From Hyphomicrobiales bacterium (lineage in GTDB: Bacteria > Pseudomonadota > Alphaproteobacteria > Rhizobiales > Rhizobiaceae): a stretch of DNA of 64,000 bases. Made by a program: the position numbers and the translations under genes. Where the stretch lies: NCBI GenBank assembly GCA_900471485.1, contig UCEU01000035.1:79005-143004 (forward strand), read 5' to 3'. The notes beneath the pieces are model-generated. The model did not search any database and was not told where the DNA came from. It saw only the letters and a program-made list of their open reading frames with translations. The number at the start of each line of letters is the position of its first letter. Position 1 is the first letter of the stretch. This document shows positions 15,974 through 23,114 of the stretch, piece by piece.

Positions 15974-16601
15974 CGATCGACACCGTCAGCGATGGATCAG
16001 CCCCCTCGCCCCAGATCTCGCCGCCATCGAACACGACGGTATAGACCCATTGCGGGTTCTCGCCCTTGCCATGGGCGTTATCGTCAGGAAACACGAAGGA
16101 GCCCTGCACCGCCTCGACGACGCCGACCTTGGCGCGCGCGTAGCGCGGCAGCCGCGTATGCGTCGTTGGATTGAAATTGCGCGTCTTCACCTTGTCGCCG
16201 ACCGCAAACCGCGCCGGCTGATCGAGCGGCCGATCGCAAGGGCCACCCTTGGCGAGAACACCTGAAACCATATCGGCCTTCAGCACCCGCTTCGGGGCAG
16301 CACCTTCGAACTGCCGGTGGCCGCTTTCGATCTCCTCGGCGCTGGTAAAGCCGTGGCGCTCGAGCAGCACCTCCAGCGCCCGCGTCCAGATCTCGTAATA
16401 GCTGGCGGAGAGATAGCTGGCCGGCGGAATGCTTTCGCGCGCATGCCGGCTTTCGTCGATGTTCCACGCACCGAAGGCGCCGCAGGAGAGCGTCAGCCCC
16501 AGCGCCCGCTTCTCCCACTCCGCGTGGAAATAGGGCTCGTCCTTCTCGGGCGCGATCGCGCCGAAGCCCATCTGCCCGCCGAGATCGTGCGGCCCGTTCA
16601 T
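15942..16601 (-). CDS. nthB: nitrile hydratase beta subunit
   Basis: A 219-residue subunit of the cytosolic nitrile hydratase, which hydrates nitriles to amides. The start MNGPHDLGGQMGFG is diagnostic of the family. The C-terminal SH3-like domain runs from about residue 125 (FAVGDKVKTRNFNPTTHTRLPRYARAKVGVVEAVQG to the VYTVVFDGGEIWG segment). It overlaps the alpha gene by four bases (ATGA) and the activator gene by about 30 bases, so the three are translated as a coupled operon. Confidence 0.96.
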   Translation of the reverse strand: MNGPHDLGGQMGFGAIAPEKDEPYFHAEWEKRALGLTLSCGAFGAWNIDESRHARESIPPASYLSASYYEIWTRALEVLLERHGFTSAEEIESGHRQFEGAAPKRVLKADMVSGVLAKGGPCDRPLDQPARFAVGDKVKTRNFNPTTHTRLPRYARAKVGVVEAVQGSFVFPDDNAHGKGENPQWVYTVVFDGGEIWGEGADPSLTVSIDAWESYLEPM

Positions 16602-17272
16602 GACGACGCCCCAGGTGCTGCGGCAAGGCCAGCGCCGATCATCGCGTCGCGGCTGACGAGATCGGCTAGCTGCTCCTCGCTAAAGCCTTGAGTGCCCTCG
16701 GGCCGTTGCGGGATGACGAGATAGCGCAACTCCGCCGTCGAATCCCAGACGCGGATCTTCTGCCCCTCCGGCAGGCTCACGCCGAATTCGCTGAGCACTC
16801 CACGCGGATCGATCACCGCCCGCGAACGATAGGCCGGCGCCTTGTACCATGTGGGCGGCAGCCCCAGCACCGACCACGGATAGCAGGAGCATAGCGTACA
16901 GACGACGAGATTGTGCGTCTCCTCGGTGTTGAACACCGCGCGCATGTGCTCGCCCTGTCGCCCGGTGTAGCCGAGGCTGGCGATCGCAGCCGTCGCGTCG
17001 CGCTTCAGCCATTCCGCGAAATCGGGATCGCTCCACGCCTTGGCGACCACCCGCGCGCCGTTCCGGGGCCCGACCTTTGTCTGATAGGTATCGACGATCG
17101 CATCGATCGCCGCGGGATCGATCAGCCCCTTCTCCGTCAGCACCGTTTCCAGCGCCTTCACGCGAGCCTGCATGTCGGAATAATGATTGTCGTGGTGATG
17201 ATCATGATGATGATCGTGATCATGGCGGTCGTCGTGTTCGTGGTTGTCGTGCAAGAGACTATCCTCCACCAT
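16598..17272 (-). CDS. nthA: cobalt-type nitrile hydratase alpha subunit with His-rich N-terminus
   Basis: A 224-residue catalytic subunit. The metal site V-C125-T-L-C128-S129-C130 is present. Thr between the first Cys and Leu marks the cobalt type; iron types have Ser. Starting at 17272 (AAGGA upstream), residues 8-30 hold 12 His among Asp and Asn, an extension before the usual first helix that may bind or store metal. The gene is first of the alpha-beta-activator cluster and lies 60 bp after a LysE exporter on the same strand. No cobalt transporter is visible nearby. Confidence 0.95.
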   Translation of the reverse strand: MVEDSLLHDNHEHDDRHDHDHHHDHHHDNHYSDMQARVKALETVLTEKGLIDPAAIDAIVDTYQTKVGPRNGARVVAKAWSDPDFAEWLKRDATAAIASLGYTGRQGEHMRAVFNTEETHNLVVCTLCSCYPWSVLGLPPTWYKAPAYRSRAVIDPRGVLSEFGVSLPEGQKIRVWDSTAELRYLVIPQRPEGTQGFSEEQLADLVSRDAMIGAGLAAAPGASS

Positions 17273-17332
17273 TGTCGACCTATCCTTAGGCACTGGCGAA
17301 GTGGACGCCAAGCCCCGACCGATGCGATCGGC

Positions 17333-17926
17333 CTATTTCAGCATCGGCCACAGGCTGAGCACCAGAAGCACCGCCATCGTAATGTTGAACCACTTCAGCC
17401 GCACAGGATCGGACAGCCAGTCGCGCAGGGCCGAGCCGAACCCGGCCCAAGTGGACACGCTCGGCACGTTGACGGCGGCAAACGCCAGCCCGACGATCAT
17501 GACGCTGACGAAGTAGATATCCTGGATCGTATAGGTCGCCATCGCCGTCACCGCCATGACCCATGCCTTCGGATTGACCCACTGGAACGCCGCCGCCGAC
17601 AGGAAGGACATCGGTTTCACCGCGCCCTTCCCTTCGCTGAGAGACCGCGACGTCGCGATCTTCCAGGCGATCCACACCAGATAGGCACCGCCCATAAACT
17701 TCAGCGCCGTATAGACCACCGGCATCGTATGCAGCACCGCACCAAGCCCAAACCCGACGCCGATCAGCAGCGAGAAGAACCCGGCGCCGATGCCGATCAT
17801 GTGCGGGATCGTCCGGCGAAAGCCGAAATTCACGCCTGAGGTGAACAGCATCATGTTGTTCGGGCCCGGCGTGATCGATGTGGTGAAGGCAAAGAGAAGC
17901 AGGGCCAGAAACGTATCCAGCGGCAT
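17333..17926 (-). CDS. LysE/RhtB-family amino-acid exporter
   Basis: A 197-residue inner-membrane protein with about six hydrophobic helices. The N-terminal ITPGPNNMMLFTSGVNFGFRRTIPHMIGIGAGF is the LysE/RhtB signature. Such proteins export amino acids or related solutes. It lies upstream of the nitrile hydratase operon on the same strand with a 60-bp gap and could be co-transcribed with it. A 10-bp inverted repeat sits in its promoter region, and LysE genes are often controlled by Lrp/AsnC or LysR regulators; no such regulator is adjacent here. Confidence 0.92.
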   Translation of the reverse strand: MPLDTFLALLLFAFTTSITPGPNNMMLFTSGVNFGFRRTIPHMIGIGAGFFSLLIGVGFGLGAVLHTMPVVYTALKFMGGAYLVWIAWKIATSRSLSEGKGAVKPMSFLSAAAFQWVNPKAWVMAVTAMATYTIQDIYFVSVMIVGLAFAAVNVPSVSTWAGFGSALRDWLSDPVRLKWFNITMAVLLVLSLWPMLK

Positions 17927-17969
17927 GGGTAACCTCCGCGGCCCGCGATCATCGCCCCGAGCCTTGTTA

Positions 17970-17996
17970 ATTTAGGTCAGCATAATTGACCTAAAT
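17970..17996. promoter_or_regulatory. 10-bp inverted repeat upstream of LysE gene
   Basis: ATTTAGGTCA (17970-17979) and TGACCTAAAT (17987-17996) are perfect inverted repeats with a 7-bp A/T-rich centre, 44-70 bp before the LysE start. Size and symmetry fit a dimeric regulator; the CAGCATAATTGAC core loosely resembles Lrp-type sites. The cognate regulator is not in this window's neighbourhood. Confidence 0.6.
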
Positions 17997-18035
17997 CCGA
18001 GTTTCCATCTGCCTATTGTCATGGTGACAGGATTG

Positions 18036-18395
18036 TCAGCCGGAAGCACCGGCCACGTCTAGATCGAGTAGCCTGCCAACGTAACTTCTGACCAGTGTGA
18101 TGAAATTTGCGGGTGTCGGCTCGATGAAGCGCAAGAGCCGTGCAGCCTTGTCGATCGACCGAATCTGGTCTGCCAACACCATCCCCCGCGTTTTCAACCC
18201 GTCTGGCAAGGCGATCTTCGTCATCCATGGCTGCATGTTGCTCGTGATCGGACAGACGATCACCCGGCGCGACCGCAAGTTCATCATATCGACAGACAGG
18301 ATGATGACAGGTCGAATTCCAGCTTGTTCGCTGCCAAGGATTGGATCGAGATTGGCCATATACAGAGCGCCGGCAAAAGGCGATGCATCACTCAT
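18036..18395 (-). CDS. mazF: MazF/PemK-type mRNA interferase toxin
   Basis: A 119-residue CcdB/PemK-fold toxin. Landmarks are the N-terminal YMANLDPILGSEQAGIRPVIILS (the family's G-x-E-x-x-x-x-RP motif), VIVCPITSN and LADQIRSIDKAARL. It probably cleaves mRNA at short specific sites to halt growth. The start at 18395 (MSDASPFAG) overlaps the antitoxin's last codons by eight bases; the longer upstream frame is Arg/Trp-rich shadow sequence inside mazE. It lies upstream of the LysE gene on the same strand. Confidence 0.92.
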   Translation of the reverse strand: MSDASPFAGALYMANLDPILGSEQAGIRPVIILSVDMMNLRSRRVIVCPITSNMQPWMTKIALPDGLKTRGMVLADQIRSIDKAARLLRFIEPTPANFITLVRSYVGRLLDLDVAGASG

Positions 18396-18657
18396 CGTCG
18401 TAGAAGCGCTCGGAACCGACATCACGACCCCAATCCACGGTTTCCGGCTCGTTCTCCCACCCCAGCCTGTCCATCTCCGCCACCATCTCCGCAAGTGGAG
18501 GCGCCAGCTGCTGCTTCGGCTTTTCCAACGTCGCCTTGCCGTCGCGAACGTCGAGGTTGACGACATCGCCGGCGCGCAGGTGCAGTTCGTCCGTCACCGC
18601 CTTGGGCAGGCGGATCGCGATGCTGTTACCCCACTTGGAAATCGTCACCTTGGTCAT
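18388..18657 (-). CDS. mazE: MazE/AbrB-type antitoxin
   Basis: An 89-residue antitoxin. Residues 1-48 are the SpoVT/AbrB swapped-hairpin DNA-binding domain (VTISKWGNSIAIRLPKAVTDELHLRAGDVV). The acidic, probably disordered C-terminus (ENEPETVDWGRDVGSERFYDDE) is the toxin-binding tail. It overlaps mazF by eight bases, the usual coupled order. The palindrome TGATAT-N7-ATATCA just upstream is a likely autoregulatory operator. Confidence 0.92.
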   Translation of the reverse strand: MTKVTISKWGNSIAIRLPKAVTDELHLRAGDVVNLDVRDGKATLEKPKQQLAPPLAEMVAEMDRLGWENEPETVDWGRDVGSERFYDDE

Positions 18658-18667
18658 ATCTAGCCCC

Positions 18668-18686
18668 TGATATCCAATGTATATCA
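18668..18686. promoter_or_regulatory. probable MazE operator
   Basis: TGATAT (18668-18673) and ATATCA (18681-18686) form a 6-bp inverted repeat with 7-bp spacing, 11-29 bp before mazE and inside the 62-bp divergent promoter shared with the aldo/keto reductase. Confidence 0.45.
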
Positions 18687-18719
18687 CTTGCCGGAGACAC
18701 CGACAACACGAGGCCGACC

Positions 18720-19568
18720 ATGCAAGACGATCCGATCCCAACGCTGACCATGCGCGACGGCACGGAGGTGCCCGTGCTTGGCCAGGGCACCTGGAACATG
18801 GGCGAAAAGGCTTCCGAAGCCAACCGCGAGATCGAGAGCCTGCGCGCCGGCCTTGACCTCGGCATGACGCTGATCGACACCGCCGAGATGTATGCCGAGG
18901 GCGGCGCCGAGAAGATTGTCGGCGAAGCGATCCGTGGCCGCCGCGACGAGGTCTATCTGGTCAGCAAGGTCTATCCCTGGAACGCCAGCCGCAAGGGCAC
19001 GATCGAGGCCTGCGAAAACAGCCTGTCGCGCATGGGCACCGACCGCATCGAGCTCTACCTCCTTCACTGGCGCGGCAACCACCCGCTGGCGGAGAGCGTC
19101 GAGGCATTCGAGACGCTAAAGGCTCAAGGCAAGATCGGCCAATGGGGCGTCTCCAATTTCGATACCGACGACATGGAAGAACTGCTCAGCGTTCCCGCAG
19201 GCAAAAATGTCGCCGCCAATCAGGTGCTCTACAATCTCGGCCGCCGCGGCATCGAGTTCGATCTCCTGCCCTGGTGCCAGGAGCGCAATATTCCGGTCAT
19301 GGCCTATTCGCCGATCGAGCAGGGCCGCATCATCCACCACCCCGAAATCATCCGCATCGCCAAGGCCAACCAGGCGACCCCGGCGCAGCTCGCGCTGGCC
19401 TTCCTTCTGGAGCGCGAAGGCGTCATCGCTATCCCCAAGACGTCGAATGCCGCCCGCGCCACGGAAAACCGCGATGCCGTCTCGCTCGACCTCAGCGATG
19501 AAGACCTTGCCGCCCTCGACGCCGCCTTCCCGCCGCCATCAAGAAAAATGCCGCTGGAGATGCTCTGA
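18720..19568 (+). CDS. aldo/keto reductase
   Basis: A 282-residue TIM-barrel NADPH-dependent oxidoreductase. The catalytic tetrad D53, Y58, K83 and H116 is complete (LIDTAEMYAEGGAE, YLVSKVYP, LYLLHWRG). The cofactor-binding end is AIPKTSNAARATENRDA. It belongs to the single-domain AKR group near YtbE/DkgA-like reductases acting on 2-oxo aldehydes or related carbonyls. It is divergent from mazEF and convergent with ilvH. Its stop codon lies in the loop of a hairpin. Confidence 0.92.
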   Translation: MQDDPIPTLTMRDGTEVPVLGQGTWNMGEKASEANREIESLRAGLDLGMTLIDTAEMYAEGGAEKIVGEAIRGRRDEVYLVSKVYPWNASRKGTIEACENSLSRMGTDRIELYLLHWRGNHPLAESVEAFETLKAQGKIGQWGVSNFDTDDMEELLSVPAGKNVAANQVLYNLGRRGIEFDLLPWCQERNIPVMAYSPIEQGRIIHHPEIIRIAKANQATPAQLALAFLLEREGVIAIPKTSNAARATENRDAVSLDLSDEDLAALDAAFPPPSRKMPLEML

Positions 19569-19578
19569 CCTCCAGCGG
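19551..19578. terminator. hairpin between aldo/keto reductase and ilvH
   Basis: CCGCTGGAG (19551-19559) pairs perfectly with CTCCAGCGG (19570-19578); the reductase stop codon is in the loop. The following sequence is only weakly T-rich, so termination strength is uncertain. Confidence 0.45.
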
Positions 19579-19608
19579 CTTCCTGTTCAACGGATTTCGG
19601 CAGCAGCC

Positions 19609-20181
19609 TTACATGCCCTGCGGACCACGGTTCATCGCCGCGATCCCGGTGCGGCAGACCTCGATCAGGCCGAGCGGCTTCACGATCGCCACGAACTGGT
19701 CGATCTTCGAGGACTTGCCGGTCAGTTCGAGAATGAAATGCTCGACGGTCGCATCGACGACCTTGGCATGGAAGGCATCTGCCAGGCGCAGCGTCTCGGC
19801 GCGCGTCTCGCCATCGCCGGCCACCTTGATCAGCGCCACTTCACGCTCGATCGGCCGCTCCTGCCCAAGCTCGCGGGCCCGAACCGTGAGATCGACAACG
19901 CGATGCACGGGAATGATGCGCTCAAGCTGCGCCTTGATCTGCTCCAGCACCTGCGGCGTCCCGCGCGTCACGATGGTGATGCGCGACAGATGCGCCTGAT
20001 GCTCGGTCTCGGACACCGTCAAGCTTTCGATATTGTAACCGCGGCCGGAAAACAGACCGATGACGCGGGCAAGAACGCCCGGCTCGTTATCGACGAGAAC
20101 CGAAAGCGTGTGGTTCTCGATCGCCGCCGTTTCCGGCGAAATGAAGTAGGCGGAGCCCGTCGGCTGTAGGTGTGCGTTCAT
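19609..20181 (-). CDS. ilvH: acetolactate synthase small (regulatory) subunit
   Basis: A 190-residue regulatory subunit. The N-terminal ACT domain (HTLSVLVDNEPGVLARVIGLFSGRGYNIESL) at residues about 24-100 binds valine for feedback inhibition. The C-terminal ALS_ss_C domain follows (EVALIKVAGDGETRAETLRLADAFHAKVVDAT). It activates the IlvI catalytic subunit in the first step of branched-chain amino-acid synthesis. In this window it is separated from ilvI by a toxin-antitoxin pair on the same strand. Its start lies 26 bp after the vapC stop. Confidence 0.96.
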   Translation of the reverse strand: MNAHLQPTGSAYFISPETAAIENHTLSVLVDNEPGVLARVIGLFSGRGYNIESLTVSETEHQAHLSRITIVTRGTPQVLEQIKAQLERIIPVHRVVDLTVRARELGQERPIEREVALIKVAGDGETRAETLRLADAFHAKVVDATVEHFILELTGKSSKIDQFVAIVKPLGLIEVCRTGIAAMNRGPQGM

Positions 20182-20207
20182 GTCTTGGTCCGTTTCCTCA
20201 GATTATG

Positions 20208-20612
20208 TCAGGACGCCAGCTCGACGCTGACGGAATTCATGTGTTTTTGAGCAAGCTTGACGAGGTTGCGATCGAAGGTGATGAAGGTTTCTGCAGACGA
20301 AAGTGCGGAAATGTGGAAAGCGTCGGCAAAATCGATGCCGTTTGAAAATGCTTCCAGCGTCCGCATGACTCTTTCCCGCTCGGCAAAGATGAAGTTTTCG
20401 GAAAGAAGCATCGCCTGGAACAGTGCGATGATCCTTGGACGACCGAAGCTGTAGCGGCTACGCAGGACCCACTCCGTCTCCAGAAGAACGGTCGACAACA
20501 CCACAAGTCGATATCTGGTGATGATATCAGATGCCGTTGCCCACTGCTCGTCATCGTCCTGGGCAAAGAGTCGGACGAGGATGTTGGTATCAACCGTCCT
20601 TGTCGTCTTCAT
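20208..20612 (-). CDS. VapC-like PIN-domain toxin
   Basis: A 134-residue PIN-domain ribonuclease toxin. The acidic metal-site residues are D8 (TVDTNILVRLF), E42 (LLETEWVL), and the late pair in GIDFADAFHISALS and TFDRNL. VapC toxins cleave initiator tRNA or rRNA. The start MKTTRTVDTN at 20612 overlaps the antitoxin gene by 23 bases and has GGGGAC upstream. It lies directly before ilvH on the same strand, so it may be carried on the ilv transcript. Confidence 0.9.
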   Translation of the reverse strand: MKTTRTVDTNILVRLFAQDDDEQWATASDIITRYRLVVLSTVLLETEWVLRSRYSFGRPRIIALFQAMLLSENFIFAERERVMRTLEAFSNGIDFADAFHISALSSAETFITFDRNLVKLAQKHMNSVSVELAS

Positions 20613-20928
20613 CCGCGTCCCCACCTGCCCATTGTCGCTCCAGCCGTTCCCAGTCCTCGATTGCGGCCTGATTGATCGCCTCGTGCATCATCTCATCCGT
20701 GATAGGTGGACCTTCGTACTTCGGAAAGCTTCTAATAAACGCCAGAAACTCGTCTGCGCTGAGCTTGTGGTCCTCATCCGTTGGATGAAGCGGCGCTACC
20801 AGTTCCAAAAATATCCTCTGGCCGTCATCGATCACCTCGAATTCGGCACCGGCCTTGAAGCCATGCGCATCTCGCATCGCCTTCGGCAGCTCTACAGTAC
20901 CGGCATCCGACATCTTCACTCTGGCCAT
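20590..20928 (-). CDS. AbrB/SpoVT-type antitoxin partner of VapC
   Basis: A 112-residue antitoxin. The N-terminal swapped-hairpin DNA-binding domain reads MARVKMSDAGTVELPKAMRD with HGFKAGAEFEV. The C-terminal half is an acidic helical region (ITDEMMHEAINQAAIEDWERLERQW) likely to wrap the PIN toxin. It overlaps the toxin gene by 23 bp. It sits 56 bp after the ilvI stop, and a perfect 8-bp inverted repeat fills that gap. Confidence 0.88.
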   Translation of the reverse strand: MARVKMSDAGTVELPKAMRDAHGFKAGAEFEVIDDGQRIFLELVAPLHPTDEDHKLSADEFLAFIRSFPKYEGPPITDEMMHEAINQAAIEDWERLERQWAGGDADEDDKDG

Positions 20929-20948
20929 GGCACCTGCTCCTCAAGGAA

Positions 20949-20974
20949 GGGACGCGATCAATCTAGCGCGTCCC
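20949..20974. promoter_or_regulatory. hairpin/operator between ilvI and the antitoxin gene
   Basis: GGGACGCG (20949-20956) and CGCGTCCC (20967-20974) are perfect inverted repeats with a 10-nt loop. It could be a weak ilvI terminator or the operator of the vapBC-like pair. It lacks a long T run. Confidence 0.4.
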
Positions 20975-20984
20975 CTCGCTTCGA

Positions 20985-22778
20985 TCAAACCAGCGCACGG
21001 CCCTTGGCGTCGATGGCGTTGGCGACGGCCTCGTCGGTGGCTTCATCCGGCAAAAGCATCTCGTTATGTGCCTTGCCCGACGGGATCATCGGGAAGCAGT
21101 TGGCGAGATTGGCGACGCGGCAATCGAAGATCACGGGTTTCTTGACGTCGATCATCTCCTGGATGGTCGCGTCGAGATCAGCAGGCTTTTCGCAGCGCAG
21201 GCCGACGGCGCCATAGGCTTCCGCCAGCTTGACGAAATCGGGCATCGCCTCGGTGTAGGAATTCGACAGGCGGTTGCCGTGCAACAGCTGCTGCCACTGG
21301 CGCACCATGCCCATGTACTGGTTGTTCATGATGAAGATCTTGATCGGCGCTTCATACTGGATCGCCGCCGACATTTCCTGGATGCACATCTGGATCGAGG
21401 CATCGCCGGCGATGTCGATGACGAGGCTCTCCGGATGCGAGATCTGCACGCCGAGTGCGGCCGGCAGGCCGTAGCCCATCGTTCCCAGGCCACCCGATGT
21501 CATCCAGCGGTTCGGCTTCTCGAAGCCGTAGAACTGCGCCGCCCACATCTGGTGCTGGCCGACTTCGGTCGTGATGAAGGTGTCGCGATCCTTGGTCAGC
21601 GCATAGAGGCGCTCCAGCGCATATTGCGGCATGATCACATCGTTGCTGTGCGTATAGGCAAACGAGTTGCGCGCGCGCCAACGGGTGATATCGGCCCACC
21701 AATCGGCGATCTGGCTCTTCTCCGGCTTCTTCGGCAGAGCACGCCACAGGCGGACCATGTCCTCCAGAACGCTGCCGACATCGCCGCGAACAGGAACATC
21801 GACGCGAACATTCTTGTTGATCGAAGACGGATCGATGTCGATGTGGATCTTCTTCGAGTTCGGCGAGAACGCGTTGAGGCGGCCGGTGATACGGTCGTCG
21901 AAACGGGCGCCGATGCAGACCATGACGTCGCAATCATGCATTGCCATGTTCGCCTCGTAGGAGCCGTGCATGCCGAGCATCTTCAGCCAGTTCTTGCCGG
22001 ATGCCGGATAGGCGCCGAGACCCATCAGCGTCGAGGTGATCGGGAAGTCGGTGAGTTCGACCAGCTCGCGCAGCAGCTTGGAAGCCTCGGGCCCGGAGTT
22101 GATGACGCCGCCGCCGGAATAGATGATCGGGCGACGCGCCTTCGACATCAGCTCGATCGCCGCCTGGATCTGGTTCAGATCGCCCTGAACCTTCGGCTGG
22201 TAGCTCTTCTGGATCGCGTGGGCTGCCGGCGGCGTGTAGGTGCCGGTGGCGAACTGAACGTCCTTCGGAATGTCGACGAGAACAGGACCCGGACGGCCCG
22301 ACTGCGCGATGCGGAAGGCTTCATGGATGATCGCCGCCAGATCGTTGACGTCCTTGACCAACCAGTTGTGCTTGGTGCAGGGGCGCGTGATGCCGACCGT
22401 ATCGGCCTCCTGGAAGGCGTCGGAGCCGATCAGCGACGTCGGAACCTGGCCGGAGAGGCAGACGAGCGGAACCGAATCCATCAGCGCGTCCTGCAACGGC
22501 GTGACGGCGTTCGTGGCGCCGGGACCTGATGTAACGAGCATGACGCCGACCTTGCCGGTGGAGCGGGCATAACCTTCGGCCGCGTGGCCGGCGCCCTGCT
22601 CGTGGCGAACGAGGATGTGCTTGATCTCGTCCTGCTGGAAGATCTCGTCATAGATCGGAAGCACGGCGCCGCCGGGATAGCCGAACAGGTGTTCGACACC
22701 ATTGTCCTTGAGCGCGCGGATAACGATTTCCGCGCCTGTCATCCGATTTTCGTCCGTCTGCTTGTCCGTGCCCGTCAT
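20985..22778 (-). CDS. ilvI: acetolactate synthase large (catalytic) subunit
   Basis: A 597-residue thiamin-diphosphate enzyme making acetolactate from pyruvate, or acetohydroxybutyrate from pyruvate and 2-oxobutyrate. Landmarks are EIVIRALKDNGVEHLFGYPGG with the catalytic Glu in RHEQGAGHAAEGYARSTGK, the FAD-binding middle domain, and the ThDP motif GDASIQMCIQEMSAAIQYEAPIKIFIMNNQ. The start at 22778 (MTGTDKQTDENRM) is preferred: an in-frame ATG at 22844 lies at the end of the attenuator's T run and would not give a normal leader. Expression is probably set by attenuation. It is followed by vapBC-like genes and ilvH. Confidence 0.96.
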   Translation of the reverse strand: MTGTDKQTDENRMTGAEIVIRALKDNGVEHLFGYPGGAVLPIYDEIFQQDEIKHILVRHEQGAGHAAEGYARSTGKVGVMLVTSGPGATNAVTPLQDALMDSVPLVCLSGQVPTSLIGSDAFQEADTVGITRPCTKHNWLVKDVNDLAAIIHEAFRIAQSGRPGPVLVDIPKDVQFATGTYTPPAAHAIQKSYQPKVQGDLNQIQAAIELMSKARRPIIYSGGGVINSGPEASKLLRELVELTDFPITSTLMGLGAYPASGKNWLKMLGMHGSYEANMAMHDCDVMVCIGARFDDRITGRLNAFSPNSKKIHIDIDPSSINKNVRVDVPVRGDVGSVLEDMVRLWRALPKKPEKSQIADWWADITRWRARNSFAYTHSNDVIMPQYALERLYALTKDRDTFITTEVGQHQMWAAQFYGFEKPNRWMTSGGLGTMGYGLPAALGVQISHPESLVIDIAGDASIQMCIQEMSAAIQYEAPIKIFIMNNQYMGMVRQWQQLLHGNRLSNSYTEAMPDFVKLAEAYGAVGLRCEKPADLDATIQEMIDVKKPVIFDCRVANLANCFPMIPSGKAHNEMLLPDEATDEAVANAIDAKGRALV

Positions 22779-22843
22779 GTTCTTGTTCCGTTTTGACTGC
22801 TGGGATTTGAAGGTTTGTAGCGGAAGAGCCTGAATTTCAGGCA

Positions 22844-22868
22844 TAAAAAAAGGCCCCTTCGGGAGCCT
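22844..22868 (-). terminator. attenuator terminator upstream of ilvI
   Basis: On the minus strand AGGCTCC-CGAA-GGGGCCT (22868 down to 22851; one G-T pair) is followed by a run of six to seven T. It lies between the leader peptide and ilvI, as expected for a translation-controlled attenuator. Confidence 0.85.
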
Positions 22869-22875
22869 GTTGTCT

Positions 22876-22925
22876 AGCGCATGGGTGGCTGTCGCCGGAT
22901 GGTTACACCATCCTGCCCATGCGCT
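22876..22925 (-). promoter_or_regulatory. nested leader hairpins of the ilv attenuator
   Basis: A perfect 10-bp stem pairs CCCATGCGCT (22916-22925) with AGCGCATGGG (22876-22885). Within it a 7-bp stem GGATGGT (22897-22903) / ACCATCC (22907-22913) surrounds the leader stop codon. The first arm overlaps the last codons of the leader peptide just after its Ile-Val-Val codons, so ribosome stalling there could disrupt this structure. The alternative antiterminator fold was not resolved by eye. Confidence 0.75.
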
Positions 22926-22959
22926 TTCCCACCACAATAAGAGCTGCTGCTATCTTCAT
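22903..22959 (-). CDS. ilv leader peptide (attenuation)
   Basis: An 18-codon frame on the minus strand reads MKIAAALIVVGKRMGRMV then TAA. Nine of its residues are Ala, Leu, Ile or Val, with an Ala-Ala-Ala-Leu-Ile-Val-Val cluster at residues 4-10. It ends inside a hairpin and is followed by a terminator and then ilvI. This matches branched-chain amino-acid leader peptides, where scarcity of charged tRNA stalls the ribosome and prevents termination. No strong ribosome-binding site is visible, which lowers certainty slightly. Confidence 0.8.
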   Translation of the reverse strand: MKIAAALIVVGKRMGRMV

Positions 22960-23114
22960 GGCGGGAAGTGATAGACAGAAAATTGCGTATCGTCAACGCT
23001 GCCAGCAACAAAAAATCGGCTGTGTCTCCTGGCGTGCCGCCGAGCCAGCGAAAGCCAGAAGAGTTTATTAAGCGTTGCTCCCTATACTTGTGCGCTACCG
23101 CAGGGAGTAGCCCT

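Noticed and set aside
22779..22937. Upstream starts for ilvI (ATG at 22844 or 22937)
   Set aside because: These lie in the attenuator terminator and leader; the start at 22778 matches the family N-terminus.
22968..23114. N-terminal extension of the HerA-like protein
   Set aside because: It lies in the divergent promoter area and lacks family similarity; TTG at 23115 has a good ribosome-binding site.
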